From the NCBI GenBank assembly GCA_041390685.1, contig JAWKPL010000001.1, forward strand, positions 1,364,001 through 1,428,000: a stretch of DNA of 64,000 nucleotides. Direction: 5' to 3'. The translations under genes and the position numbers were made by a program. The stretch's first letter is position 1. Each line of letters opens with the position of its first letter. This document shows, piece by piece, positions 56,416 to 64,000 of this stretch. This DNA comes from JAIBBD01 sp041390685. GTDB taxonomy: Bacteria > Chloroflexota > Dehalococcoidia > UBA2979. The notes beneath the pieces were generated by a model, which saw only the letters and a list, made by a program, of their open reading frames with translations, was not told the origin of the DNA and did not search any database.

Positions 56416-56637
56416 TGATGTGGCGCGTGCGAGGTGGCGCTAGTTGAGCACCACGCCGTCCAGTTCGAGGTCCTCGTCGAGGTTGGCGACGACCGAGGTA
56501 AAGATGAGGGTGAGCTCACCGTCAGGGTCGCCGCAGTCGTACTCCTGCTCTGCATCGATGCCGTCGTCGGCGTTGAGGCTGACGGTGGAGCTGAGGAGCG
56601 TGGCGTCGAGGGTGCCGCAGCCGTATTCCTCGGCGTC
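56384..56637. repeat. 254-bp direct repeat, copy B
   Basis: Second copy of the block at 54491-54744, offset 1893 bp, with a single mismatch. It encodes the same last 66 codons of the upstream paralog. Confidence 0.9.
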
Positions 56638-58032
56638 CACGCCGTCCTCGAAGTTGCTGAGGACGACGGACAGGCCCATGTTCAGGTTTAGATCCCCGTT
56701 GTCGAACTCTTCGAGGTCGATGCCGTCGCCGCTCTCCTCGAAGCCCCCGTTGTAACGTGCGGCGACGCTGGTCAGGTCGACGTTCAGCGCCCCGTAGCTT
56801 TGTTCATGGAGCTCGAATCCGTTGCCATCTTCGTCGTCGTGGCCGTTGTTGTCGGCGGCCGTGGCGGAGCCGGCGGTGAAATCGAGGTCGCCGGGGCCGT
56901 ATTCGGCGGCGTCGAAGCCGTCATCGTCGTTTCCGGAGGCGACGACCGCCGTCACCGTCATGTAGAGGGAGCCGCAGTCTTCTTCGTCGACCTCGAAGCC
57001 GTCAGAGCCGTTGTCGCTGGCGCGGCCGCCGTTCACCGTGAGCGTGAGGTTGTCGCCTTCGCACGTGGCGGTCTGGGGACCGTCGGTGGCTGCGGACTGC
57101 TGCACTTCACTGCTGTCCGTCTCTTCACGCTGGAGGGCGACCGACTCGACGTAAGACCCGTCATACTCTTCGATGTCGACGCCGTCATCGGTGTTGCGAG
57201 ACGCGTCGAGGCCGTTCAGGGTGACCTCGACGTACCCGCTGCCATACTCATCGACATCGATACCTTCGCCGTCTTCCTCGTCCCAGCCGTTGTCGTTGAA
57301 GGTGCTGCTGAGGGTGGTCAGCGAGACGTCGCCGTCGCACTCCTCGTAGATGTCGAACCCGTCTTCGCCGTTGTCGCGGAAGGCGGAGAAGCGGAGGGAG
57401 GCGGTGACATCCCCGTCGCCTTCGTCGTTGATCTCGAGGCCGTCGTCGCCGTTGCCGGAGAAGGTGCTGGTGGTCACGGTCAGGTTGATGTTGGTGCCGC
57501 GGTCGCAGCCGGAGTCCTCCTCGATGCGGACGCCGTCCTCGTCGTTGTTCCGTGCCGCGACCCTGTTGAGGGTAATCGAGACGTCTTCGTCGCCGTAGAG
57601 ATAGACGTAGACGCCGTTGCCACAGGGGTTGTTCTGGAACGTGAGGCTGACGAGCGTGAGGTCGGCGCCGCCGTTGCTCTCGAAGAGGCCCTCATCGTCG
57701 TCTACGTTGCAGACGAGATCGGTGTTGCCGACGGGGTTGGTGCTCTGCCCCTGGATGACGGTGTTGAAGAGGCCGGCGAGGGTGAGGGGCTGGCTACCCT
57801 CGTAGACGACGGGGTCCTGTAGGGTGATGGGGCCGTTGGTCAGGAACCGGATGTAGCCGACGTTGGAGTTGTTGTTGGCCTGGTCGATGGCGGCACGGAA
57901 GGTGCCCGGGCCGGAGTCGGCGGTGCTGAAGACGAGGACGGTGGTGGCCGCCTCGACGGGGCGAGCCCCGCTTCCCAGCACCAGGAGCACGGCCGCGACG
58001 GCGGCGATGCCCACACTGAGCACTCTATACAT
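56440..58032 (-). CDS. Secreted acidic beta-helix repeat protein (paralog B)
   Basis: A 530-residue tandem paralog of the next gene, with the same signal peptide type (MYRVLSVGIAAVAAVLLVLGSG), opening domain (TTVLVFSTADSGPGTFRAAIDQANNN) and acidic beta-helix repeats. It differs mostly in the middle: an EETDSSEVQQSAATDG segment replaces GEAGEADPEDKQPAASDG, and a few residues are dropped. The C-terminal 66 codons are identical to paralog A at DNA level. GGAGGG precedes the ATG at 58032. The gene pair is probably part of a surface-layer or matrix system; no anchor is visible. Confidence 0.88.
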   Translation of the reverse strand: MYRVLSVGIAAVAAVLLVLGSGARPVEAATTVLVFSTADSGPGTFRAAIDQANNNSNVGYIRFLTNGPITLQDPVVYEGSQPLTLAGLFNTVIQGQSTNPVGNTDLVCNVDDDEGLFESNGGADLTLVSLTFQNNPCGNGVYVYLYGDEDVSITLNRVAARNNDEDGVRIEEDSGCDRGTNINLTVTTSTFSGNGDDGLEINDEGDGDVTASLRFSAFRDNGEDGFDIYEECDGDVSLTTLSSTFNDNGWDEEDGEGIDVDEYGSGYVEVTLNGLDASRNTDDGVDIEEYDGSYVESVALQREETDSSEVQQSAATDGPQTATCEGDNLTLTVNGGRASDNGSDGFEVDEEDCGSLYMTVTAVVASGNDDDGFDAAEYGPGDLDFTAGSATAADNNGHDDEDGNGFELHEQSYGALNVDLTSVAARYNGGFEESGDGIDLEEFDNGDLNLNMGLSVVLSNFEDGVDAEEYGCGTLDATLLSSTVSLNADDGIDAEQEYDCGDPDGELTLIFTSVVANLDEDLELDGVVLN

Positions 58033-58219
58033 TGGGATCCCTCCTCAACGAGCGCATGGCCCCCTGGTACGGGGTGTGTTCACCAGACGCAGGAGCTGCG
58101 GTCGCGAGAGCACGTTTTGACGCGACCGGCGGGCATTGAAGCAGATCGGCGGTGGAGCGTGCAATAGCCAGCGTGGGCGCGAGATGTGCAGATGCGTCCG
58201 GCAGACCGGGACGAGAGTG

Positions 58220-58843
58220 TCAGCCCTGGGGGAGGGGCAGGAGGCGGTAGGTGCAGCAGCCGTCGCCGCGTACGAGGCAGGCAGTGAGCCTGGCGTCCAT
58301 GCCTGAGAGCTCGCGGACCTGGGCGACGTCCATGGCGCAGGCGACGGAGTTGCGGCGGGCGACCTCGGGGTAGGGGCAGGTACGCTCGTGCAGGAGGAAG
58401 GCTTCGCCGTCGCGTTCCCAGTCGGCGACGACGCCACGGGCGCGAAGGCGGTCGACGATGGCGGTGACGCGCGCTTCGGGGGAGCCGGTGGGGACCTGGT
58501 GTGCGTCGTCCGAGGTGGCGAGGCGGGAGGCGGCGCCACGCACGATCTGCTGGAGGCCCTGCGAACCGTAGCAGGCGCGGACTTCCTCGATCAGGGCGTT
58601 GGCGAGGGCGTCGTACTGCTTGGGGTAGGCGGCGTCGCCTTGAGAGGTGAGCGCGTAGCGCAGCGGCGGGCGTCCGACCTTGCCACGCTGTTCGAAGCTG
58701 GTGATGAGGCCTTCCTGTTCGAGGATGTTCAGGTGCTGCCGGACGCCGGTGGCGGTGAGGCCGAGCAGGCGTCCAAGGTCTTTGACGCTTGCGTCACGGT
58801 GATGTCTCAGGTAATCGAGGATCTGCTGGCGCGTTGCCTGCAT
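58220..58843 (-). CDS. SufR-like Fe-S-binding HTH transcription regulator
   Basis: The 207-residue regulator has an N-terminal winged helix (RQQILDYLRHHRDASVKDLGRLLGLTATGVRQHLNILEQEGLI). A C-terminal sensor contains four cysteines in the SufR arrangement: CPYPEVARRNSVAC (C-x12-C), then TACLVRGDGCC. SufR repressors bind a Fe-S cluster there and control suf genes. Here no suf gene is adjacent; a palindrome lies in the divergent promoter and the opposite gene is unknown, so it may regulate that gene and itself. The ATG at 58843 starts the homologous region. Confidence 0.83.
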   Translation of the reverse strand: MQATRQQILDYLRHHRDASVKDLGRLLGLTATGVRQHLNILEQEGLITSFEQRGKVGRPPLRYALTSQGDAAYPKQYDALANALIEEVRACYGSQGLQQIVRGAASRLATSDDAHQVPTGSPEARVTAIVDRLRARGVVADWERDGEAFLLHERTCPYPEVARRNSVACAMDVAQVRELSGMDARLTACLVRGDGCCTYRLLPLPQG

Positions 58844-58920
58844 CGGTGTCCCCCGTCGGTAGGCGCTGCGACCGATGCGTCCGGCAGCGCGCATCCAGAT
58901 AATACATCGTGGGATTGGTT

Positions 58921-58937
58921 TATACCGAATCGGTGTA
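58921..58937. promoter_or_regulatory. Palindromic operator between the SufR-like and unknown gene
   Basis: TATACCGAATCGGTGTA contains the perfect 11-bp palindrome ACCGAATCGGT with further outer matches (TA...TA). It lies 23 bp before the divergent gene's ATG and 78 bp before the regulator's, over promoter-like AT-rich sequence (TATTAT on the minus strand at about 58899-58904). Confidence 0.65.
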
Positions 58938-58959
58938 CCCAATTTTCGGGGAGGGTCCG

Positions 58960-59352
58960 ATGGACGATCCGCTGCAGCACCAGGCACACGCTGACCTCGT
59001 CGTGCAGCGAGCGGCGGAGCAGCTGCGGAACGTGTTGCGGACGGTGGCGACGCAGATCCGTCCGTTCCCGGAGTTCCCGGGGAGTTTCTTCTCATACGGC
59101 ATCGAGGTGGAGGCGGACGAGGCGAGCGGGCGCGGGTGCATCGTGCTGGGGGAGGACGGGGAGTTGTACGAGCTGCTGATCGGCCTCGATGTGGCGGAGG
59201 TGGCGACGGGCGACCCGGCGGCGATGCGGTCGGAGGAGCGGGTGTTGCTGGAGGACCTGCCGCCGGCGACGTACGTGGCGCTCGCGCATCGGGCGGTGAC
59301 GGCGGCGGTGGAGTACCTGCTGGCGCACCCGGCGGAGGCCGCGTCGGACTGA
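58960..59352 (+). CDS. Unknown protein divergent from SufR-like regulator, 130 aa
   Basis: This soluble acidic alpha/beta protein (DLVVQRAAEQLRNVLRTVATQIRPFPEFPGSFFSYGIEVEADEASGRGCIVLGEDGELYELLIGLD) has a single cysteine and no membrane segment. GGGGAGGG precedes the ATG. Its promoter overlaps the palindrome, so it is the likely target of the Fe-S regulator. A stress-linked or Fe-S-related role would be inference. No family recognised. Confidence 0.7.
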   Translation: MDDPLQHQAHADLVVQRAAEQLRNVLRTVATQIRPFPEFPGSFFSYGIEVEADEASGRGCIVLGEDGELYELLIGLDVAEVATGDPAAMRSEERVLLEDLPPATYVALAHRAVTAAVEYLLAHPAEAASD

Positions 59353-59364
59353 GGGCGCGCAGCG

Positions 59365-60411
59365 CTACTCGATGGTGACTTCGGTGCGGAAGAGGGCGGC
59401 GTCGTTGCTCGTGTTGTAGGCGCCGATCTGGACCTCGACGACGTCGCCGGGCTTGTGTGAGCGGAGGACATCGCAGTAGGTGCCGACGTTTTCGATGAAC
59501 TGGCCGTCGATGTAGGCGATGGTGTCTCCCGCCTCGATGGAGTAGGGGTCGGCCTTGGTGGCGGGGCTGCCGGCGCTGGTAGCGAGGACGGCCACGCCAT
59601 CGATGAAGGGGAGGTCGAGGTCGTAAGCGAGGTCCTCGTCGTTCGTGGTGACGCTGAGGCCGATGTAGTCGACGTTCTTGCCGGCCTTGAGCTTGTTGGC
59701 GACGAAGAGGGCCTCCGCGGAGCTGATGGCGTAGTTCTCGGCCTGGCGCCCACGGATGGAGTAGGAGTTGAGGCCGACGACCTCGCCCATGCGGTTGAGG
59801 AGCGGGCCGCCGCTGTTGCCGGGGTTGATGGGAGCGGTGTGCTGGATGAGGTCTTTCTGGCCACTGTCGGGGAAGCTGGTGCCGAGGCGGCTGACGATGC
59901 CCTCGGTGACGACGAGGCCGGTGCCGGTGTCCGAGGCGGCGGTGGTAGCGGGGAAGCCGACGGCGATGACAGGGCTGCCCGTGGTGAGGGTCTTGCTGTC
60001 GCCGAAGCGGGCCGGGGTGAGGCCCTCGGCGCGGTCGACACGGAGGAGGGCGACATCGTCGCAGGGGCTGAGGGCGACGACGACGGCGGGGTACTGTTTC
60101 CCCTTCGTGACGGGGTCGTTGACCTTGATGGTGGCGGCGCCGAGGACGACATGCGAGTTGGTGAGGACCTGGGTGGGGGACTCCCAGACGATGCCGGTGC
60201 CGCCGCCGTTGCCGTTGGGGCCAGTGGTGACGATGTCGACGATCGAGGTCTTGTACTGCTCGACGAGGTCGCTGAGCGCCGGGGGCGTGGGCTCGGGCGT
60301 GGCAGTGGGCTGCTCTTCCTCGCTGCCGCCGCCGCAGGAGGCAAGGCCGAGGATGGAGACGATGAGGAGCACGAGCGCGTAGCGCCGGGTCTGCGTTGCC
60401 TGGTTGCGCAT
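59365..60411 (-). CDS. HtrA-like trypsin/PDZ lipoprotein protease
   Basis: The 348-residue precursor has a lipoprotein signal (LVLLIVSILGLASC, Cys26). The trypsin-like triad is His87 in LTNSHVVLG, Asp118/119 in SPCDDVALLRVD and Ser200 in INPGNSGGPLLN. A C-terminal PDZ domain follows (IDGVAVLATSAGSPATKADPYSIEAGDTIAYIDGQ). It should degrade or check misfolded proteins outside the membrane. The start ATG at 60411 was chosen over an in-frame upstream GTG-type start because the signal peptide begins there. Confidence 0.92.
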   Translation of the reverse strand: MRNQATQTRRYALVLLIVSILGLASCGGGSEEEQPTATPEPTPPALSDLVEQYKTSIVDIVTTGPNGNGGGTGIVWESPTQVLTNSHVVLGAATIKVNDPVTKGKQYPAVVVALSPCDDVALLRVDRAEGLTPARFGDSKTLTTGSPVIAVGFPATTAASDTGTGLVVTEGIVSRLGTSFPDSGQKDLIQHTAPINPGNSGGPLLNRMGEVVGLNSYSIRGRQAENYAISSAEALFVANKLKAGKNVDYIGLSVTTNDEDLAYDLDLPFIDGVAVLATSAGSPATKADPYSIEAGDTIAYIDGQFIENVGTYCDVLRSHKPGDVVEVQIGAYNTSNDAALFRTEVTIE

Positions 60412-60443
60412 TTCGTGTCCCCAACTCCCGTGTGGAGCCGAAT

Positions 60444-61778
60444 CTAGTGAATCGCCCGGTTGCTGTCGAGGGGGCGGTACCCCCATTCGAGCGGATCGAC
60501 GGCCAGATGGCCGACCGCGTTACGCCAGGCGCGGCGGCCGGTGACGCGGGTGAGGGCCTCGGCGGCGCGTTCGGGCCAGCCTCCGTCGCGGAGGCGTGCT
60601 TCGAGGTCACGCCAGGCGGCGCGGACCCGGGCGGGGTCGGCGTTCGGGGGAAGGCCGCCGAGGAAGCCATCGGGCCGCCTCGAGGCGAGGCCGGTGGCGG
60701 CGAGGGCGGCGTCGCAGGCGGCGTCGAGCGCGGCGCGGAAGGCGGTGTCTTCAGCGAGGGCAGCGAGGACGGGGCAGAGGAGGGCGCGTTCCTCCTCGTC
60801 GTCGCGGAAGCCGAAGAAGGCGGGGGAGAGAGCGCGGAGGAGGGTGGCGTCGAAGGCGAACTCGACGGGTGTGAGGGCCTCGGGGTCGCGCCGCCAGACG
60901 AAGTACATCGAGTTCTCACCGAGGGGGGCGTTGTAGCCGGAGATGAAGAGGCCGCCGGGCCGGAGTTGGCGGGCGGCCCAGGCGCGGGTGACGTCGTAGA
61001 AGTCGCGGGGGAAGTAGAAGAGAACGTTCATGCAGCGGACGACATCGACGGGGGGAAGGCCATCGGCGCCGATGCCGACCTCCAGAAAGTGGAGGTTGGG
61101 GCGCTCGTAAGCGGCGATGGGGTGGCGGACGATGCGGCCGCGTACGTCGCTCGCCTCGGCGGGGGCGTCGCCGGGCGGGAGGAGGGGCAGAAGGGCTTCG
61201 CGGAGGGCGGTGAAGCGGGCGCGGGTGGCGTCCATGTCGCGGTAGAGGGCGGCGCGGCGTTCGGGGGTGATGGCGGCGCCGGTGACGAAGCGGACGTCGC
61301 TGTGCTCGTCGAGGCAGGCGTAGTCCTCGAGGTCGTCGTAGACGAGGTAGCGGCCGAACGCGGGGTCGATGGCGGTGACCTCGATGTTGGGGAGGCGTGT
61401 GGCGGTATCGAGGGCGGTGAGGGGCGGGAAGCCGCAGCCGACATCGAGGAGGCGGGCGCCCGGGGCGGGCTGCCAGTAGGGGTTGGCGGCGAGGAACTCG
61501 TCGAGGCGGGCGTGGCGGCCCGCGGTGGTGATGGGGGGGACGGCGCCGCCCCACATGCCGGGAAGGACGTTGGGCATCTGGACGGCGAAGAAGGCGGCGA
61601 GGCCGTAACTGAAGTCCTGCGGCCGGTAGCGGGCCAGCTCCATCCAGCGGAAGGCGCGGCGGAGGCAGGCGTGGACCTCCTCGCGAGCGGCGTCGAGGGG
61701 GCGCATGAGGTCGACGACGTCGTCGGGGAGGGGGCCGCCGAGGTGGCGGGCGGCGAGCAGCTCAATGAGCGCGGGCAT
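60444..61778 (-). CDS. Class I SAM-dependent methyltransferase-like protein with CheR-type features
   Basis: The 444-residue protein has an AdoMet motif LLDVGCGFPPLTALDTATRLPNIEVTAIDPAFGRYLVYDDL and a later VDVVRCMNVLFYFPRDFYDVTRAWAARQLRPGGLFISG. The latter is very like the CheR-type NxxxYF...L.PGG motif. The N-terminal helical region (DDVVDLMRPLDAAREEVHACLRRAFRWMELARYRPQDFSYG) and a long C-terminal extension are uncommon. Substrate unknown. GAGGAG lies 7 nt before the ATG at 61778. A 16-mer upstream is shared with the monooxygenase gene at 17.9 kb. Confidence 0.8.
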   Translation of the reverse strand: MPALIELLAARHLGGPLPDDVVDLMRPLDAAREEVHACLRRAFRWMELARYRPQDFSYGLAAFFAVQMPNVLPGMWGGAVPPITTAGRHARLDEFLAANPYWQPAPGARLLDVGCGFPPLTALDTATRLPNIEVTAIDPAFGRYLVYDDLEDYACLDEHSDVRFVTGAAITPERRAALYRDMDATRARFTALREALLPLLPPGDAPAEASDVRGRIVRHPIAAYERPNLHFLEVGIGADGLPPVDVVRCMNVLFYFPRDFYDVTRAWAARQLRPGGLFISGYNAPLGENSMYFVWRRDPEALTPVEFAFDATLLRALSPAFFGFRDDEEERALLCPVLAALAEDTAFRAALDAACDAALAATGLASRRPDGFLGGLPPNADPARVRAAWRDLEARLRDGGWPERAAEALTRVTGRRAWRNAVGHLAVDPLEWGYRPLDSNRAIH

Positions 61779-61872
61779 ACGGGGCTCCTCGGCGCCGGGT
61801 GACGTGCCGGCGCCTCGGGAGGGGATGGTACCTCGATGGGCGGGCGTGGAGGCTACTGGAAGGTGGCGGGGG

Positions 61873-62436
61873 TCAGTAGGGGAGGGGCTCGACCCGGCCG
61901 GTGGTCCAGACGGTGCCGCGTTCGTCGCGCCAGCGGTAGGCATCGGGGATGCCGTGGAAGTCGGGGAGCTCGATGAGGAAGCCGCGGCCGCCGACCGGGA
62001 ACGGTTCCCAGCGGCCGTCGTAGTTCACCTCGATGGCCAGGATCGGGACGTTGAGCTCGCCGAAGAGCGTCGTGGGCTTCGAGCAGGGCTGGGTGCAGGC
62101 GATGACGCCGACGCTCGCCGGGTCATCGGTTGCGGGCATCGAGTACCAGTTGCCGGAGAGCTGCCAGCGCGGAACGGGCGGGAGCTCGATGGAGATCCAG
62201 TCGCGCCACAGGCGATCGAAGAACACGCGGTCGCGGTCACGAAACACGACGCGCGGATGATCGCCGTCTTTGGAGTAGGCGAGCAGATCGTTGCCGAATA
62301 CGATGTGGTTCGCCTCCTCCTCGTCAGGGATGGGCGAAATCCGACTGCAGAGAGCGGGGAGCGCGACGAGGACGAGTGCTGCCGCGAGGAAAGCGGCGGT
62401 GAGTCTGTGCTGGCTTCTGAGGAGGGGCAGGGGCAT
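61873..62436 (-). CDS. Secreted hypothetical protein, 187 aa
   Basis: A signal peptide or N-terminal anchor (LTAAFLAAALVLVALPALC) is followed by a beta-rich domain with two close cysteines (ACTQPC) and several Trp and Tyr (LWRDWISIELPPVPRWQLSGNWYSM, YRWRDERGTVW). Start ATG at 62436. It lies downstream of the frameshifted secreted gene on the same strand. No family recognised. Confidence 0.65.
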   Translation of the reverse strand: MPLPLLRSQHRLTAAFLAAALVLVALPALCSRISPIPDEEEANHIVFGNDLLAYSKDGDHPRVVFRDRDRVFFDRLWRDWISIELPPVPRWQLSGNWYSMPATDDPASVGVIACTQPCSKPTTLFGELNVPILAIEVNYDGRWEPFPVGGRGFLIELPDFHGIPDAYRWRDERGTVWTTGRVEPLPY

Positions 62437-62516
62437 CGCGGGGGGATCCAGTTCTCGTCGAGGGGGCGGGAGCAACCGACCCCACCCCCTCGTTGGCCCG
62501 CCGGTGTATCAAGCGA

Positions 62517-63301
62517 CTAGTTAGTCAGCTGCACCTGGCCGGTGTACTCCTCACCCCACCAATCACAACCGAAGCTTGTGTCATTGATGGATTCGTCTGT
62601 GTACACCCCGTCGTCCTGGACGTGCCATCCGGGAGTGGATGTCGTTCGCCACGTCGACGTGCTGAGTTGCTTGCATCCCATATCCCAAGCTGGGTTGCTG
62701 ATCCACGGGCCGTAGCGGCCCTCGTCCCAGTACAGGTCGTTACCGGGTGACAGTGGCACGACGAGAACGGTGAACTGGCTAGTGATCCACATCGTATCGC
62801 CACAGTCCCCTACGTCATTCTGGTAGTTGATGATCGTTCTGACCCGACCACCTTCCGCGTTGTACTCGAGCTTCTTGGCGAAGTAGCCACTGCAGGCCAG
62901 CGCGGCTTGCGGTGACGATGCTCCTGCGACGCTGGGCATCGGTTTCAGGAGCGACAGTTTCATCGAGTCCAGTGCTTGGTCATCGGCTCCGCGGTCATTG
63001 GTCAGAGGGACATACGGTCGTCCGCTCAGCTGAGCGTCGCCGAGCGAAGTGCGTTCCGCGTGAACCACCGTCCCGTCGGGGCAGGGCGATTCGCGTTCTT
63101 CAAGAACGAGCGTGCGAGCCGCGTCTCCGTATGTCACCGAGGTCAAGCGGCAATCGGCGGTTCGAGTGATGTCATCGATAGAGATGGCACGGTCTGCTGC
63201 GTTGATCCGTGCGTCAGCGACCGTTGCCAAAGCGAAGTACAAACTCGCGATGGCGACCGCTACTCCCCCCCCAAGAAAATCAGACCGGTTCGTCGGTTCA
63301 T
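62517..63301 (-). CDS. Secreted Cys-rich protein gene with frameshift at a G8 tract
   Basis: An ATG at 63301 with GGAG 7 nt upstream starts MNRRTGLIFLGG and then hits a stop (TAG) right after eight Gs. If one G were added, the frame would read on as ...GGGVAVAIASLYFALATVADA, a complete signal peptide joined to the long frame that ends at 62517 (261 residues in total). Without it the only start would be a TTG at 63242, which cuts the signal peptide. The mature part has several cysteines (ADCRLTS, ERESPCPDG, ALACSGYF, VGDCGDTM, DMGCKQL, FGCDWWG) and no recognised motif. It is far less GC-rich than the region, suggesting transfer. Either a sequencing/assembly error or phase variation explains the tract. 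Confidence 0.6.
63265..63272 (-). other. G8 homopolymer (C8 on the plus strand) at the frameshift
   Basis: Eight consecutive Gs on the coding strand follow codon 9 of the secreted-protein gene. Nine would restore the reading frame. Homopolymers of this length are slippage-prone in replication and error-prone in sequencing. Confidence 0.7.
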
Positions 63302-63344
63302 GATCATGCTCCTTCGACAGACTGAGTCTCTTTCTAACGCTCTT

Positions 63345-63372
63345 ACATTACATTAACACCTGAGGTTGTCAA
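63345..63372 (-). promoter_or_regulatory. Strong sigma70-type promoter of the secreted Cys-rich gene
   Basis: On the minus strand, TTGACA (63372-63367) and TAATGT (63350-63345) are separated by 16 bp. This is the best consensus promoter in the window and lies 44 bp before the ATG at 63301, in an AT-rich segment. Confidence 0.75.
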
Positions 63373-63430
63373 CGAGGTTCGCGCGCGTCCTGCCTGCCGT
63401 AACCCACGCTGCGGCGTCGACGCCGCGCGG

Positions 63431-64000
63431 CTACTGGAAGGTGGCGATGGCGAAGACGACGTCGAAGGAGCGGCACCAGATGACGGCGCTGCGGAAGGCG
63501 GAGACGTCGGTGCCGGCCGGGACCTCGTAGTTCACGTTGCCCTTCGTGGCGCGGATGCCGCCGAGGTTGATGGCACCCGCCGCCTCTGGGTCGCCGGCGG
63601 GGTCGGGGGAGAGGTAGATGAAGAGGTCGGGGCCGTTGCGGACCTCGTAGTCCTCGAAGCGGAGGATGAGTTCGCCTTCGGGGCCGCGGACGAGGAAGAC
63701 GTCGCCGGAGCCGAAGTGGAAGGAGTCGGTGCCCTCGAGTTGACCGCTGGCGAGGACGGCGGCGCCGGAAGAGGCGGTGGGTGTGGCGGGGGCGGTCGGC
63801 GCCGGGGTGGCCGCGGAAGCCGGAGTGGCAGAGCCGCCGGCGGGCAGGGCCGGTGTGGGGGTCACCGCCGGCGTGGCGGTGGCACCGGGGATCTCGAAGG
63901 CCAGGGTCTCGTCGAGGGTCTTGCCTTCGTCGACGAGGGGGCGGAGGAGCCAGACGGAGACGACGGCGGCGGCGATCAGGCCGAGGCCGGCGACGACGCT
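63431..64000 (-). CDS. DM13-domain membrane-anchored protein, truncated by window edge
   Basis: The frame is open to the last base, so the N-terminus lies beyond the window. Visible parts are a membrane helix (VVAGLGLIAAAVVSVWLL), an Ala/Thr/Pro linker and a C-terminal domain. In the latter, GSGDVFLVRGPEGELILRFEDYEVRNGPDLFIYLS and NYEVPAGTDVSAFRSAVIWCRSFDVVFAIATF match the DM13 (electron-transfer-like) pattern, including the C-x-S-F-x-V-x-F end. DM13 domains have been proposed to carry a redox Cys. At least 189 residues are present. Confidence 0.82.
   Translation of the reverse strand, partial: SVVAGLGLIAAAVVSVWLLRPLVDEGKTLDETLAFEIPGATATPAVTPTPALPAGGSATPASAATPAPTAPATPTASSGAAVLASGQLEGTDSFHFGSGDVFLVRGPEGELILRFEDYEVRNGPDLFIYLSPDPAGDPEAAGAINLGGIRATKGNVNYEVPAGTDVSAFRSAVIWCRSFDVVFAIATFQ

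Noticed and set aside
54547..58032. Short-period repeats that might suggest a CRISPR or tandem array
   Set aside because: They are imperfect protein-coding repeats of beta-helix rungs without constant spacer lengths; no cas genes are nearby.

Overview
The window is a 64 kb piece of a very GC-rich (roughly 70% by eye) bacterial chromosome. It is densely packed with genes on both strands, uses many GTG starts, and shows no rRNA, tRNA, CRISPR array, transposase or phage genes. The gene content suggests a member of the Chloroflexota, perhaps Dehalococcoidia-like. The pointers are an HspR-controlled dnaJ/Clp cluster with a HAIR-like operator, an LLM-class (F420-type) oxidoreductase, GYD, DM13 and SWIM-domain small proteins, an SCP2-type thiolase with its DUF35 Zn-ribbon partner, a family III CoA-transferase, and several Cys-anchored lipoproteins. 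This taxonomy is inference from gene content; no marker gene was compared.

Layout. 1-1.3 kb: 3' part of a secreted right-handed beta-helix protein. 1.4-8.1 kb: DUF3105 protein, AI-2E family exporter, GT9 glycosyltransferase, TatA, an MDR quinone reductase and a subtilase. 8.1-10.6 kb: small membrane protein, a SWIM zinc-finger protein behind a possible leader ORF/attenuator, and a CapA-like lipoprotein. 10.9-20.2 kb, all minus strand: folC-fabF, a giant Zn-ribbon polytopic membrane protein, a flavin monooxygenase and a phosphatase-like/TM/beta-propeller fusion. 20.5-22.5 kb: a 14-TM drug exporter divergent from a small secreted protein. 22.8-27.1 kb, plus strand: prs, secA and an unknown gene. 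27.2-28.9 kb: a lower-GC restriction-modification-like pair bounded by two similar terminators. 29-33.6 kb: heat-shock block (hsp20 divergent from dnaJ-hspR, then a ClpC-type unfoldase). 33.6-43 kb: LLM oxidoreductase, TAP-like hydrolase, M16 peptidase, DUF35-thiolase pair, amidohydrolase-thpR pair, scpB-DUF503. 43-50.7 kb: small proteins, rimO, GYD protein, ispD, two membrane or transport genes and a zincin. 50.8-64 kb: putative GH-like lipoprotein, double CoA-transferase, two tandem beta-helix paralogs of the protein at the left edge, a SufR-like regulator divergent from an unknown gene, HtrA-like protease, methyltransferase, two secreted unknowns and a truncated DM13 protein.

How it fits together. 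Much of the window is housekeeping (SecA, Prs, FabF, FolC, RimO, IspD, ScpB, chaperones) interleaved with a cell-envelope programme of signal-peptide proteins, lipoproteins, Tat and Sec components and secreted proteases. The most unusual elements are: the acidic beta-helix family with a 254-bp near-perfect duplicated block; a secreted protein gene interrupted at a G8 homopolymer; the R-M-like pair with an unrecognised nuclease candidate; the SufR-like divergon with a palindromic operator; the leader ORF/hairpin before the SWIM gene; and a hairpin-rich repeat present in at least four intergenic gaps.
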